Shown: positions 10,420-19,442 of the stretch, one piece after another
Position numbering within the stretch: the stretch's first letter is position 1
Layout of the letters: every line of letters starts with the position of its first letter
Source: Pseudomonas sp. BGr12
GTDB taxonomy: Bacteria; Pseudomonadota; Gammaproteobacteria; Pseudomonadales; Pseudomonadaceae
DNA length: 64,000 nt
Direction: 5' to 3'
Assembly (NCBI RefSeq): GCF_030272895.1
Contig: NZ_JALRNF010000005.1
Span: 117,718 to 181,717, forward strand
Notes under the pieces: model-generated
Seen by the model: only the letters and a program-made list of their open reading frames with translations
Database searches by the model: none
Told to the model about the DNA's origin: nothing
Position numbers and translations under genes: made by a program

Positions 10420-10436
10420 CGTTACTTTTGTGCTGA

Positions 10437-10462
10437 TTCGCGGCAGCTTCGGCTGCCGCGAA
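10437..10462 (+). terminator. UUCG-capped hairpin after the SIMPL-domain gene
   Basis: Arms TTCGCGGCAGC (10437-10447) and GCTGCCGCGAA (10452-10462) are perfect complements around a TTCG tetraloop. It lies 18 bases after the stop codon. There is no T run after it, so it may be a stabilising 3' structure or a weak terminator. Confidence 0.65.
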
Positions 10463-10731
10463 CCCTGTTACGCGTAGCAACTCGACGCACCAATCTGGTG
10501 CCGAATGTGACCGCAGCATCACCTGGCGTCACCAAAACAGACTCACCATCCCCTGCGCAAACGTTTAACTCCTTAGAAAATTATACGAATGCGACATTCC
10601 TGTACGTTCGTCCCACCGTTTCCCACCTCCTCTCTCCAAGAGTCTTGCATTGGGTATGGCGCCTGCATAAGTATCCGCAGGTCGGCTCACAAGGCCCCCT
10701 CAATATCAAAAATGACAACAATGAGGCCACC
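10463..10731 (+). promoter_or_regulatory. dpp locus promoter region: NtrC-type site, sigma-54-like element, GCAAACGTTT motif
   Basis: Three signals are visible. GCACC-AATCT-GGTGC at 10487-10501 fits the NtrC consensus GCACY-N5-RGTGC exactly. GGTATGGCGCCTGC at 10653-10666 has the GG-N10-GC spacing of a sigma-54 promoter, with a degenerate -24 box. GCAAACGTTT at 10557-10566 matches the half-palindrome found before the porin at 14264. The sigma-54-like element would give a leader of roughly 55 bases before the dppA ATG at 10732. The region has no convincing gene. Confidence 0.55.
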
Positions 10732-12357
10732 ATGCTCAAACACGCGGTCATTCCGTTCCTGGTCGGTGCAGGCTTGCTTGCCGGCGCCCCTTCTGCCCTC
10801 GCGGCAAGTAACCTGGTGTTTTGCTCCGAAGGCAGCCCCGCTGGCTTCGACCCGGGCCAGTACACCACCGGAACCGACTTCGATGCTTCGGCCGAGACCG
10901 TCTTCAACCGCCTGAGCCAGTTCGAGCGTGGCGGCACCGCGGTCATCCCGGGCCTGGCCACCAGCTGGGACATTTCCGACGACGGCCTGAACTACACCTT
11001 CCACCTGCGCGAAGGGGTCAAGTTCCATACCACCGACTACTTCAAGCCGACCCGCGAATTCAACGCCGACGACGTGCTGTTCACCTTCAACCGCATGCTC
11101 GACCCGAACATGCCGTTCCGTAAGGCTTACCCCACCGAATTCCCGTACTTCACCGACATGGGCATGGACAAGAACATCGCCAAGGTGGAGAAGGTCGACG
11201 ACCACACCGTCAAGTTCACCCTCAACGGCGTCGATGCCGCGTTCATCCAGAACCTGGCCATGAGCTTCGCCTCGATCCAGTCGGCCGAATACGCCGACCA
11301 GTTGCTCAAGCAGGGCAAGCCCGCCGACATCAACCAGAAGCCGATCGGCACCGGGCCGTTCGTGTTCAGCAAGTACCAGAAAGACGCGCAGATCCGCTTC
11401 AAGGGCAACAAGGACTACTGGAAGCCCGAGGACGTGAAGATCGACAACCTGATCTTCGCCATCTCCACCGACGCCTCGGTGCGCATGCAGAAGCTCAAGA
11501 AGAACGAGTGCCAGGTCACCCTCTTCCCGCGCCCGGCCGACATCGAACCGCTCAAGGCCGACCCGAACCTGAAGATGCCTGACCAGGCCGGCTTCAACCT
11601 CGGCTACATCGCCTACAACGTGATGGACAAGATCAAGGGCAGCACCGAGGCCAACCCCATGGCCCAGCTCAAGGTCCGCGAGGCCCTGGACATGGCGGTG
11701 AACAAGCCCGAGATCATCAAGTCGGTGTACCAGGGCGCGGGCCAGCTGGCCGTCAACGCCATGCCACCGACCCAATGGTCGTACGACACCACCATCAAGG
11801 ATGTCCCGTACGACCCGGAAAAAGCCAAGCAACTGCTCAAGGAAGCTGGCGTCAAGGAAGGCACCGAGATCACCCTGTGGGCCATGCCGGTGCAGCGCCC
11901 CTACAACCCCAACGCCAAGCTGATGGCCGAGATGCTCCAGTCCGACTGGAAGAAGATCGGCATCAACGCCAAGATCGTCAGCTACGAGTGGGGTGAATAC
12001 ATCAAGCGCTCCAAAGGTGGCGAGAACGGCGCCATGTTGATTGGCTGGAGCGGCGACAACGGTGACCCGGACAACTGGCTCGGCACCCTGTTCGGTTGCG
12101 ACGCCATCGCCGGCAACAACTTCTCCAAATGGTGCGACCCGGAGTACGACAAGCTGATCAAGCAGGCCAAGGCCACCTCCGACCAGGCCAAGCGCACCGA
12201 GCTGTACAAGCAGGCCCAGCACCGCCTCAAAGACCAGGTTCCGATGACGCCCATCGCTCACTCGACGGTGTATCAACCGATGCGCACCACCGTACAGGAC
12301 TTCAAGATCAGCCCGTTTGGCTTGAACTCCTTCTACGGGGTCAGCGTAACCAAGTAG
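10732..12357 (+). CDS. dppA: Dipeptide ABC transporter periplasmic binding protein, copy 1
   Basis: A 541-residue periplasmic protein of the extracellular solute-binding family 5 (DppA/OppA). A signal peptide (LVGAGLLAGAPSALA) precedes SNLVFCSEGSPAGFDP. Family landmarks include LATSWDISDDGLNYTFHLREGVKFH, NQKPIGTGPF, and WSGDNGDPDNWLG near the C-terminus. It should deliver dipeptides to the DppBCDF complex encoded downstream. The longest frame starts at 10498, but ATG 10732 has TGAGG and a proper signal peptide. It is very similar to the next binding protein and less so to the third, pointing to tandem duplication. Confidence 0.95.
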   Translation: MLKHAVIPFLVGAGLLAGAPSALAASNLVFCSEGSPAGFDPGQYTTGTDFDASAETVFNRLSQFERGGTAVIPGLATSWDISDDGLNYTFHLREGVKFHTTDYFKPTREFNADDVLFTFNRMLDPNMPFRKAYPTEFPYFTDMGMDKNIAKVEKVDDHTVKFTLNGVDAAFIQNLAMSFASIQSAEYADQLLKQGKPADINQKPIGTGPFVFSKYQKDAQIRFKGNKDYWKPEDVKIDNLIFAISTDASVRMQKLKKNECQVTLFPRPADIEPLKADPNLKMPDQAGFNLGYIAYNVMDKIKGSTEANPMAQLKVREALDMAVNKPEIIKSVYQGAGQLAVNAMPPTQWSYDTTIKDVPYDPEKAKQLLKEAGVKEGTEITLWAMPVQRPYNPNAKLMAEMLQSDWKKIGINAKIVSYEWGEYIKRSKGGENGAMLIGWSGDNGDPDNWLGTLFGCDAIAGNNFSKWCDPEYDKLIKQAKATSDQAKRTELYKQAQHRLKDQVPMTPIAHSTVYQPMRTTVQDFKISPFGLNSFYGVSVTK

Positions 12358-12495
12358 CCATCAGCTGGCCTGCTCCGCTACGCCACACGGCGTGCGGGGC
12401 GGGCTGATGGCGGCCTGGCAGGGCAACCGCAAGCGCATCGAGTCGGAAAATTCGCAGCCGCTTTCGGACACTTCCCACACCCCCTTGCGTAATCG

Positions 12496-12547
12496 CACCT
12501 AGCAGCGCCCTATCGACGTGCTTACCGTCGGTAGAGCGCTGCTGGTG
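12496..12547 (+). other. Long stem-loop between dppA copies 1 and 2
   Basis: The 249-base gap between the two binding-protein genes holds a long, near-perfect stem-loop. CACC-AGCAGCGC…CTATCGACG (12496-12519) pairs with CGTCGGTAGAGCGCTGCTGGTG (12525-12547), about 20 pairs with one bulge and one G·U. A second inverted pair, CCATCAGC (12358-12365) and GCTGATGG (12403-12410), follows the first gene's stop. They could act as an attenuator or RNA-processing site. Confidence 0.6.
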
Positions 12548-12606
12548 AGATGCGTCCGGCTGTGCGCCCTGGACCGTTCGAGAACAACAAGAAATAAGGG
12601 ATCGTC

Positions 12607-14199
12607 ATGCGTCATACCCCGCTATTTGCAGCTTTACTGGGCCTCGGCCTGCTCACCCAGGCCCCGCAAGGCCTGGCCAACAACCTGGTGTTCTGCTCCG
12701 AAGGCAGCCCGGGCGGCTTCGACACCGCCCAGTACACCAGCTCCACCGACAACGACGCCGCCGAGCCGATCTACAACCGCCTGGTGGAGTTCGAGCGCGG
12801 CGCCACGGCGGTCAAACCGGCCCTGGCGAAAAGCTGGGAAGTGTCGCCCGACGGGCTGACCTACACCTTCCACCTGCGTGAAGGCGTGAAGTTCCACAGC
12901 AACAAGGACTTCACCCCCAGCCGCACGCTCGACGCCGACGACGTACTGTTCACCTTCAACCGCATGCTCGACCGCGAGCACCCGTTCCGCAAGGCCTACC
13001 CCACGGAGTTCCCCTACTTCGTCAGCATGAGCCTGGACAAGAACATCGCCCGGGTCGAGAAGACTTCGCCGATGACCGTGGTGTTCACCCTCAACAGCGT
13101 CGACGCCGCCTTCGTGCAGAACCTGGCCATGAGCTTCGCCGCGATCCTGTCGGCCGAATATGCCGGGCAGTTGATGGCCTCCGGGCGCCCCAGCGACATC
13201 AACCAGAAGCCGATCGGCACCGGGCCGTTCGTGTTCCAGCGCTACCAGAAGGACTCGCAGATTCGCTATCGCGGCAACAAGGACTACTGGGACCCGGCCC
13301 AGGTCAAGCTCGATCAGCTGATCTTCTCGATCAACACCGACCCGTCGGTGCGCATCCAGAAACTGCGCAAGGATGAATGCCAGGTCACCCTCAACCCGCG
13401 CCCCGCCGATCTGGAAGCGCTCAAGAGCGACCAGAACCTGCAGGTCATCGAGAATCCCGGGTTCAACCTCGGTTACATCGCCTACAACGTGCAACACAAG
13501 CCATTCGACCAGCTCCAGGTGCGCCAGGCCATGGACATGGCGGTGAACAAGGCGGCCATCGTCCAGGCGGTGTACCAGCACGCTGGGCAACTGGCCGTGG
13601 GCAGCATGCCGCCTACCCAGTGGTCCTACGATCACAGCATCAAGGATGCCGGCTACAACCCGGACAAGGCCCGCGAACTGCTCAAGGCCGCAGGCGTCAA
13701 GGAAGGCACCGAGATCACCCTGTGGGCCATGCCCGTGCAACGCCCCTACAACCCCAATGCAAAACTGATGGCCGAAATGCTCCAGGCCGACTGGGGCAAG
13801 GTCGGCCTGAAGGTCAAGATCGTCAGCTACGAATGGGGCGAATACCTCAAGCGCACCAAGGACGGTGAGCACGATATCTCGCTGATCGGCTGGACCGGCG
13901 ACAACGGTGACCCGGACAACTGGCTGGGCACCCTGTACAGCTGCGATGCCATCGGCAGCAACAACTACTCCATGTGGTGCGACCCGCAGTACGACGCCCT
14001 GGTCAAAAAGGCCAAGACCCTCACCGACCGGGAACAACGCACCGTGCTCTATCAACAGGCCCAGCAGCGCCTCAAGCAGCAGGTACCGATTACCCCGATC
14101 GCCCACTCCACGGTCAACCAGCCGATCCGTGCCAAGGTCGAGGACTTCAAGGTCAGTCCCTTCGGACGCAACATCTTTTCCGGTGTAAGCGTCGAGTAA
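12607..14199 (+). CDS. dppA: Dipeptide ABC transporter periplasmic binding protein, copy 2
   Basis: A 530-residue family-5 solute-binding protein with a signal peptide ending near QGLANN. It is strongly similar to the first copy throughout: LVFCSEGSPGGFDTAQYT, FHLREGVKFHSNKDF, FNRMLDREHPFRKAYPTEFPYF, NQKPIGTGPF and GDNGDPDNWLGTL. It probably supplies peptides to the shared DppBCDF permease with a different ligand preference, as seen for multiple binding proteins in the P. aeruginosa dpp locus. ATG 12607 follows AAGGGA. A hairpin-rich gap separates it from the porin gene. Confidence 0.94.
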   Translation: MRHTPLFAALLGLGLLTQAPQGLANNLVFCSEGSPGGFDTAQYTSSTDNDAAEPIYNRLVEFERGATAVKPALAKSWEVSPDGLTYTFHLREGVKFHSNKDFTPSRTLDADDVLFTFNRMLDREHPFRKAYPTEFPYFVSMSLDKNIARVEKTSPMTVVFTLNSVDAAFVQNLAMSFAAILSAEYAGQLMASGRPSDINQKPIGTGPFVFQRYQKDSQIRYRGNKDYWDPAQVKLDQLIFSINTDPSVRIQKLRKDECQVTLNPRPADLEALKSDQNLQVIENPGFNLGYIAYNVQHKPFDQLQVRQAMDMAVNKAAIVQAVYQHAGQLAVGSMPPTQWSYDHSIKDAGYNPDKARELLKAAGVKEGTEITLWAMPVQRPYNPNAKLMAEMLQADWGKVGLKVKIVSYEWGEYLKRTKDGEHDISLIGWTGDNGDPDNWLGTLYSCDAIGSNNYSMWCDPQYDALVKKAKTLTDREQRTVLYQQAQQRLKQQVPITPIAHSTVNQPIRAKVEDFKVSPFGRNIFSGVSVE

Positions 14200-14203
14200 C
14201 CCC

Positions 14204-14250
14204 CTGCAGCAGCTCACGGGCGTGCAAACCACGCCTGCGAACTGCTGCAG
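14204..14250 (+). other. Nested hairpin before the porin gene
   Basis: Arms CTGCAGCAG (14204-14212) and CTGCTGCAG (14242-14250) enclose a second stem, GGCGTG (14219-14224) with CACGCC (14230-14235). It begins four bases after the dppA copy-2 stop. There is no T run, so processing or attenuation is as likely as termination. Confidence 0.55.
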
Positions 14251-14263
14251 CCTCTGATTTGCG

Positions 14264-14277
14264 TGCAAACGTTTGCA
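14264..14277. promoter_or_regulatory. Perfect 14-bp palindrome, LacI/PurR-like operator candidate
   Basis: TGCAAACGTTTGCA is a perfect palindrome with the central CG typical of LacI-family operators and close to the E. coli PurR core GCAAACGTTTGC. Ten bases of it recur at 10557-10566 in the dppA promoter region. It lies 80 bases before the porin start, suggesting internal control of opdP. The regulator is not in this window. Confidence 0.5.
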
Positions 14278-14356
14278 ACCCGTGTTCCACCGCAAAAAAC
14301 GCCCAGCTCACAAGGCCAGGCGGCAATTACAAAAAGAAAATAGAGGGAGCTTTACC

Positions 14357-15736
14357 TTGAGACCATCCACCACCGCCGTATTGGCTTTATCACTCACCGG
14401 CCTCTCCACCCTGGCACTGGCCGAACCTGTCAGCCAGGACTACGTGCCGCTCAGCGTCAAGTCCACCAGCGCCCAGAGCCAGACCAAGGGTTTCTTCGAG
14501 GAGCAGAGCCTGTCCGGCTCGACCCGCAACTGGTACGCCCGCGAACGCGCCACCCGTGCGCCGCTGTGGAAGTACTACAAGAGCGACGGCACCCGCCACG
14601 ACACCCACAGCCGTGACAACTGGGTGCAGGGCACCATCCTCAACTACAGCTCGGGCTTCACCGAGGGCACCGTCGGCTTCGCCACCGAAGTCGCCGCCTA
14701 CAACGCCGTCGCCCTGGAGCAGGGCCGCGCGGCCGTGGCCGGGCCGAACAACCGGACCCTGACCCACAGCGACGGGGACGTCATCGGCCAGTGGAGCAAG
14801 ATGGGCCTGGCCAACGTCAAGGCACGGGTCTCCAACACCACCCTGACCGCCGGCCGCCACTCGGTCGACACTCCGGTGATCACCTTCATCGGCAACCGTG
14901 CCCTGCCCTCGAGCTTCCAGGGCGTGAGCCTGCACAGCGAAGAGTTCGACAACCTGTCGTTCGATGCCGGCACCTTCGACCGCGTGTCGCCACGTACCGA
15001 GCAGAGCCTGAGCAAGTTCCGCTCCGAATACGGCGCCAACGGCGCGGAAACCGACCGCGTCAGCATGGCCGGCCTCAACTACCAGCCGCTGCAGAGCCTC
15101 AAGACCAGCCTGTACGTGTCCAAGGTCGAGGACTTCTGGAACCAGTACTACTTCGGCGCCAACCACGAGCTGGGCGACAGCTCGGTGCTGAGCCTGTCCA
15201 CCGGCCTGAACTACTACAAGACCCAGGATGAAGGCCGCCGCAAACTGGGCGAAATCGACAACGACACCTACAGCCTGTCGCTGGGCCTGAACCACCAGGC
15301 CCACAGCCTGACCTTCTCCTACCAGCAGGTGAACGGTAACGAGTACTTCGACTACCTGCACGAAACCAACGCCATCTTCCTGGCCAACTCCCTGCTCTCG
15401 GACTTCAACGGCCCGAACGAGAAGTCCATGCAGATCGCCTATGTGCTGAACATGGCCCAGTACGGCGTTCCCGGCCTCAAGTTCAACCTGTACAACGCCC
15501 GCGGCTGGGGCATCGACGGCACCCACTACACCGGCACCGGCTATGACGTGAACAACCTCGATGACGAGAATCACTACGAGTGGGGCATCGGCAGCAGCTA
15601 TGCGGTACAGAGCGGCGCGCTCAAGGACACCACCATCCGCGCCACCTACACCGCGCACCGGGCCAGCAAGAACCAGGGCGACGGCAGCCTGGACGAGCTG
15701 CGGATCGTGACCACCATTCCGTTCAACATTCTCTAG
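14357..15736 (+). CDS. opdP: OprD-family outer-membrane porin, probable dipeptide porin OpdP
   Basis: A 459-residue outer-membrane beta-barrel of the OprD family. A signal peptide (TAVLALSLTGLSTLALAEP) is followed by the family start KGFFEEQSLSGSTRNWYARE and alternating amphipathic strands, ending in the terminal strand LRIVTTIPFNIL. OprD-type channels are substrate-specific; the P. aeruginosa homologue inside its dpp locus is OpdP, tied to glycine-glutamate dipeptide uptake, and the position here is the same. TTG 14357 is the best start: GGGAG lies seven bases upstream and the signal peptide follows at once. The longer frame from 14273 would add a non-signal N-terminus. Confidence 0.9.
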   Translation: MRPSTTAVLALSLTGLSTLALAEPVSQDYVPLSVKSTSAQSQTKGFFEEQSLSGSTRNWYARERATRAPLWKYYKSDGTRHDTHSRDNWVQGTILNYSSGFTEGTVGFATEVAAYNAVALEQGRAAVAGPNNRTLTHSDGDVIGQWSKMGLANVKARVSNTTLTAGRHSVDTPVITFIGNRALPSSFQGVSLHSEEFDNLSFDAGTFDRVSPRTEQSLSKFRSEYGANGAETDRVSMAGLNYQPLQSLKTSLYVSKVEDFWNQYYFGANHELGDSSVLSLSTGLNYYKTQDEGRRKLGEIDNDTYSLSLGLNHQAHSLTFSYQQVNGNEYFDYLHETNAIFLANSLLSDFNGPNEKSMQIAYVLNMAQYGVPGLKFNLYNARGWGIDGTHYTGTGYDVNNLDDENHYEWGIGSSYAVQSGALKDTTIRATYTAHRASKNQGDGSLDELRIVTTIPFNIL

Positions 15737-15811
15737 CGTCCACAGCCGCGACCGGTTCACTGGACCGGCCGCGGCGACTACGCTGGCTACACTTGATAGC
15801 CGGGAGGTTTC

Positions 15812-17407
15812 ATGAAATTGCTACCGCTACAGGCTGCCCTGGCAGCCGTCCTGTTGAGCGCTGCCGCGGGCCTTTCGGCCAAGCCGCTGGTGGTCTGCAC
15901 CGAGGGCAGCCCGGAAGGCTTCGACATCGTCCAGTACACCACGGCCGTCACCGCCGACGCCTCGGCCGAGACGGTGTTCAACCGCCTGGTCGATTTCCGC
16001 CCCGGCACTACCGAGATCCAGCCGGCCCTGGCCGAGCGCTGGGAGATCAGTGCCGACGGCCTGACCTACACCTTCCACCTGCGCCAAGGGGTCAAGTTCC
16101 ATACCACCGAGTACTTCAAGCCGACCCGGACGATGAACGCCGACGACGTGCTATGGAGCTTCCAGCGTCAGCTCGACCCCAATCATCCGTGGCACAACAA
16201 GACCAGCGTCGGTTTCCCGTATTTCGAGAGCATGGGCTTCAAGGACCTGCTCAAAAGCGTCGAGAAGACCGACGAGCATACCGTGGTCTTCACCCTCACC
16301 CGCCCGGAAGCGCCGTTCCTGCGCGACCTGGCCATGGCCTTCACTTCGATCTACTCGGCCGAGTACGGCGACCAGTTGCTCAAGGCCGGCAAGACCGGCG
16401 ACCTCAACAGCAAGCCGATCGGCACCGGCCCGTTCATCTTCCAGCGCTACAACAAGGACGCCCAGGTCCGCTACAAGCCCAACCCCGACTACTTCCGCGG
16501 CAAGCCACCGGCCGACGCGCTGATCTTCGCCATCGCCAGCGACAACAATGTGCGCCTGCAAAAGCTCAAGGCCAACGAATGCCAGGTGGCGCTGTACCCC
16601 AAGCCCGATGACATTCCCAGCATCAAGGCCGATCCCAAGTTGAAGGTGGCCGAGCTGGAAGCCCTGACCACCGGCTACATCTCGCTCAATACCGAGCACA
16701 AGTACCTGAGCGATGTACGCGTGCGCAAAGCCATCAACATCGCCTTCGATCGCCAGACCCACGTCGACCAGCTGTTCGGCAAGGGCAACGCCCTGGTCGG
16801 GGTCAATCCCTACCCGCCGACCCTGATCGGCTACAACACCGCCAACCACAACCCGCCCCGCGACCTGGACAAGGCCCGCGCCCTGCTCAAGGAAGCCGGC
16901 GTGCCGCCGGGCACCGTACTGACCCTGTTCACCCGCAACGGCGGCGGCGCGACCAACCCCAACCCCCGCCTGAGCGCCGAAATGCTCCAGGCCGACCTCG
17001 GCAAGATCGGCCTCAAGGTCGATATCCGCGTCATGGAGTGGGCCGAGATGCTGCGCCGCGCCAAGAACGGCGAGGCGGACATGGTCTCGGCCGGCTGGGC
17101 CGGCGACAACGGCGACCCGGACAACTTCCTGACCCCGTTGCTCAGCTGCGATGCGGTCAAGAGCGGCGAGAACTATGCCCGCTGGTGCAACAAGACCTTC
17201 CAGGCGTTGATCGACCAGGCGCGCACCATCACCGATACGAATGAGCGTGCAGCGCTCTATGTAAAGGCGCTGGCGGTGTACGATGAAGATCAACCGTGGA
17301 TCAGCATGGCGCATCCGAAGATGTTCACCGCCATGCGCGATAACGTGGAGGGGTACCACATCAACCCCCTCACCAATAACAACTTCGCCACTACCCAGGT
17401 GAAGTAG
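15812..17407 (+). CDS. dppA: Dipeptide ABC transporter periplasmic binding protein, copy 3
   Basis: A 531-residue family-5 solute-binding protein, clearly related to the two upstream copies but more diverged: LVVCTEGSPEGFDIVQYT, FHLRQGVKFHTTEYFKPTR, NSKPIGTGPFIF and GWAGDNGDPDNFLTPLLSC. It begins with a signal peptide (LAAVLLSAAAGLSA). GGGAGG precedes ATG 15812. Being next to dppB, it may be the primary partner of the permease, with the other two as alternative ligand receptors; that ranking is inference. Confidence 0.94.
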   Translation: MKLLPLQAALAAVLLSAAAGLSAKPLVVCTEGSPEGFDIVQYTTAVTADASAETVFNRLVDFRPGTTEIQPALAERWEISADGLTYTFHLRQGVKFHTTEYFKPTRTMNADDVLWSFQRQLDPNHPWHNKTSVGFPYFESMGFKDLLKSVEKTDEHTVVFTLTRPEAPFLRDLAMAFTSIYSAEYGDQLLKAGKTGDLNSKPIGTGPFIFQRYNKDAQVRYKPNPDYFRGKPPADALIFAIASDNNVRLQKLKANECQVALYPKPDDIPSIKADPKLKVAELEALTTGYISLNTEHKYLSDVRVRKAINIAFDRQTHVDQLFGKGNALVGVNPYPPTLIGYNTANHNPPRDLDKARALLKEAGVPPGTVLTLFTRNGGGATNPNPRLSAEMLQADLGKIGLKVDIRVMEWAEMLRRAKNGEADMVSAGWAGDNGDPDNFLTPLLSCDAVKSGENYARWCNKTFQALIDQARTITDTNERAALYVKALAVYDEDQPWISMAHPKMFTAMRDNVEGYHINPLTNNNFATTQVK

Positions 17408-17421
17408 AACAAGAACGACCG

Positions 17422-17444
17422 TCGGCGCCCTACCCGGGTGCCGA
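17422..17444 (+). other. Hairpin between dppA copy 3 and dppB
   Basis: Arms TCGGCGCCC (17422-17430) and GGGTGCCGA (17436-17444) make a 9-bp stem with one G·U pair and a 5-base loop, centred in the 74-base gap. No T run follows. Hairpins in this position between a binding-protein gene and its permease often help keep the binding protein in excess; here that is inference. Confidence 0.55.
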
Positions 17445-17481
17445 TGGGTATGCCTTAGCGGCTGATGAGGTACACCAGAAG

Positions 17482-18492
17482 ATGTTAAGTTTTATTGCCC
17501 GGCGCCTGGGACTCTTGATCCCGACCTTTTTCGGCATCACCTTGCTGACCTTCGCGCTCATACGACTGATACCGGGCGACCCGGTGGAAGTCATGATGGG
17601 TGAGCGCCGTGTCGACCCCGAGATGCACGCCCAGGCCATGGAGCGCCTGGGGCTGAACAAACCCTTGCCCGAGCAGTACCTGGATTACGTCGGCAAACTG
17701 GCCCAGGGCGACCTGGGCGAATCCCTGCGCACCCGCGAAAGCGTCTGGAACGAATTCCTCACCCTGTTCCCGGCCACCCTGGAACTGGCCTTCGCCGCCC
17801 TGGTGTTCGCCGGGATAGTCGGCCTGCTGGCCGGGGTGATCGCCGCGCTCAAGCGCGGGTCGCTGTTCGACCACGGGGTGATGGGGATTTCCCTGGCGGG
17901 CTATTCGATGCCGATCTTCTGGTGGGGCCTGATCCTGATCATGTTCTTCTCCGTGAGCCTGGGCTGGACCCCGGTGTCCGGACGCATCGACCTGCTCTAC
18001 GACATCGAGCCGAAAACCGGCTTCATGCTCATCGACACCCTGCTCAGCGATGAAGAAGGCGCCTTCAAGGACGCGGTGATGCACCTGATCCTGCCAGCCA
18101 TTGTCCTGGGCACCATCCCGCTGGCGGTGATCGCCCGCATGACCCGCTCCTCGATGCTTGAAGTGCTGCGCGAAGACTACATCCGCACCGCCCGGGCCAA
18201 GGGCCTGTCGCCGGCACGGGTGGTGTTCGTGCACGGCCTGCGCAACGCGCTGATTCCGGTGCTGACGGTGTTCGGCCTGCAGGTCGGCACCTTGCTCGCA
18301 GGTGCCGTCCTGACCGAAACCATCTTTTCCTGGCCGGGCATCGGCAAGTGGCTGATCGAAGCCATCGGCGCCCGTGACTACCCCGTGGTACAGAACGGCA
18401 TCCTGTTGATTGCCTGCCTGGTGATCCTGGTCAACTTCGTCGTGGACATCCTCTACGGCCTGGCCAACCCACGCATCCGTCATCAGCGCTGA
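17482..18492 (+). CDS. dppB: Dipeptide ABC transporter permease DppB
   Basis: A 336-residue inner-membrane permease of the BPD type, with six predicted helices. The N-terminus MLSFIARRLGLLIPTFFGIT and LIRLIPGDPVEVMMGE are standard for DppB/OppB. The EAA loop that docks on the ATPases reads EVLREDYIRTARAKGLSPARVVFVHGLRNALIPV. It forms the channel with DppC. dppC follows after 10 bases. Confidence 0.96.
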   Translation: MLSFIARRLGLLIPTFFGITLLTFALIRLIPGDPVEVMMGERRVDPEMHAQAMERLGLNKPLPEQYLDYVGKLAQGDLGESLRTRESVWNEFLTLFPATLELAFAALVFAGIVGLLAGVIAALKRGSLFDHGVMGISLAGYSMPIFWWGLILIMFFSVSLGWTPVSGRIDLLYDIEPKTGFMLIDTLLSDEEGAFKDAVMHLILPAIVLGTIPLAVIARMTRSSMLEVLREDYIRTARAKGLSPARVVFVHGLRNALIPVLTVFGLQVGTLLAGAVLTETIFSWPGIGKWLIEAIGARDYPVVQNGILLIACLVILVNFVVDILYGLANPRIRHQR

Positions 18493-18502
18493 GGCCTCCG
18501 TC

Positions 18503-19432
18503 ATGACAACTCCCATTGCAAAATCCGTGACCACTCCGGCCACCCCGGTCGACCAGAGCCTGCTCTACCCGTCGCCGTACAAGGAGTTCTGGCAGGCGTT
18601 CTCGCGCAACAAGGGCGCGGTCGCAGGCCTGATGTTCATGTGCCTGATCGTGTTCTGCGCCCTGTTCGCTCCCTGGGTCGCACCGCACAACCCCAGCGAG
18701 CAATACCGCGACTTCCTGCTGACCCCGCCGGTGTGGCTCGAAGGCGGCAACTGGCAATTCATCCTCGGCACCGATGAGCTGGGTCGCGACCTGCTGTCGC
18801 GGCTGATCACAGGCGCGCGCCTGTCGTTGCTGATCGGCCTGTCGTCGGTGGTGATCTCACTGATCCCGGGGGTCTTCCTCGGCCTGTTGGCCGGGTTCTT
18901 CCCGCGTATCCTCGGTCCCTCGATCATGCGCCTGATGGACGTGATGCTGGCCTTGCCGTCGCTGCTGCTGGCCGTGGCCATCGTCGCCATCCTCGGCCCT
19001 GGCCTGATCAACACCGTGATCGCCATTGCCATCGTCTCGCTACCCTCCTACGTGCGCCTGACCCGTGCCGCAGTCATGGGCGAGCTCAACCGCGACTACG
19101 TCACCGCCGCCCGCCTGGCCGGTGCCGGCCTGCCGCGCCTGATGTTCGTCACCGTGCTGCCCAACTGCATGGCGCCGCTGATCGTCCAGGCCACCCTGAG
19201 TTTCTCCTCGGCGATCCTCGATGCCGCCGCCCTGGGCTTCCTGGGCCTGGGCGTACAGCCGCCGACCCCCGAGTGGGGCACCATGCTGGCCTCGGCCCGC
19301 GACTACATCGAACGCGCCTGGTGGGTCGTCAGCCTGCCTGGCCTGACCATTTTGCTCAGCGTGCTGGCAATCAACCTGATGGGTGACGGACTGCGCGATG
19401 CGCTGGACCCGAAACTCAAGAATGCCGCCTGA
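18503..19432 (+). CDS. dppC: Dipeptide ABC transporter permease DppC
   Basis: A 309-residue inner-membrane permease partner of DppB. A cytoplasmic N-terminal stretch (to about residue 35) precedes the first helix ([22 protein letters not shown]). [21 protein letters not shown] and the EAA loop [29 protein letters not shown] are diagnostic, as is the C-terminal [19 protein letters not shown]. dppD starts ten bases after its stop. Confidence 0.96.
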   Translation: MTTPIAKSVTTPATPVDQSLLYPSPYKEFWQAFSRNKGAVAGLMFMCLIVFCALFAPWVAPHNPSEQYRDFLLTPPVWLEGGNWQFILGTDELGRDLLSRLITGARLSLLIGLSSVVISLIPGVFLGLLAGFFPRILGPSIMRLMDVMLALPSLLLAVAIVAILGPGLINTVIAIAIVSLPSYVRLTRAAVMGELNRDYVTAARLAGAGLPRLMFVTVLPNCMAPLIVQATLSFSSAILDAAALGFLGLGVQPPTPEWGTMLASARDYIERAWWVVSLPGLTILLSVLAINLMGDGLRDALDPKLKNAA

Positions 19433-19442
19433 GGAGATCGCC

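Noticed and set aside
12358..12410. CCATCAGC/GCTGATGG pair as a Rho-independent terminator of dppA copy 1
   Set aside because: The loop is long and there is no T run; I keep it only as part of the hairpin pattern.
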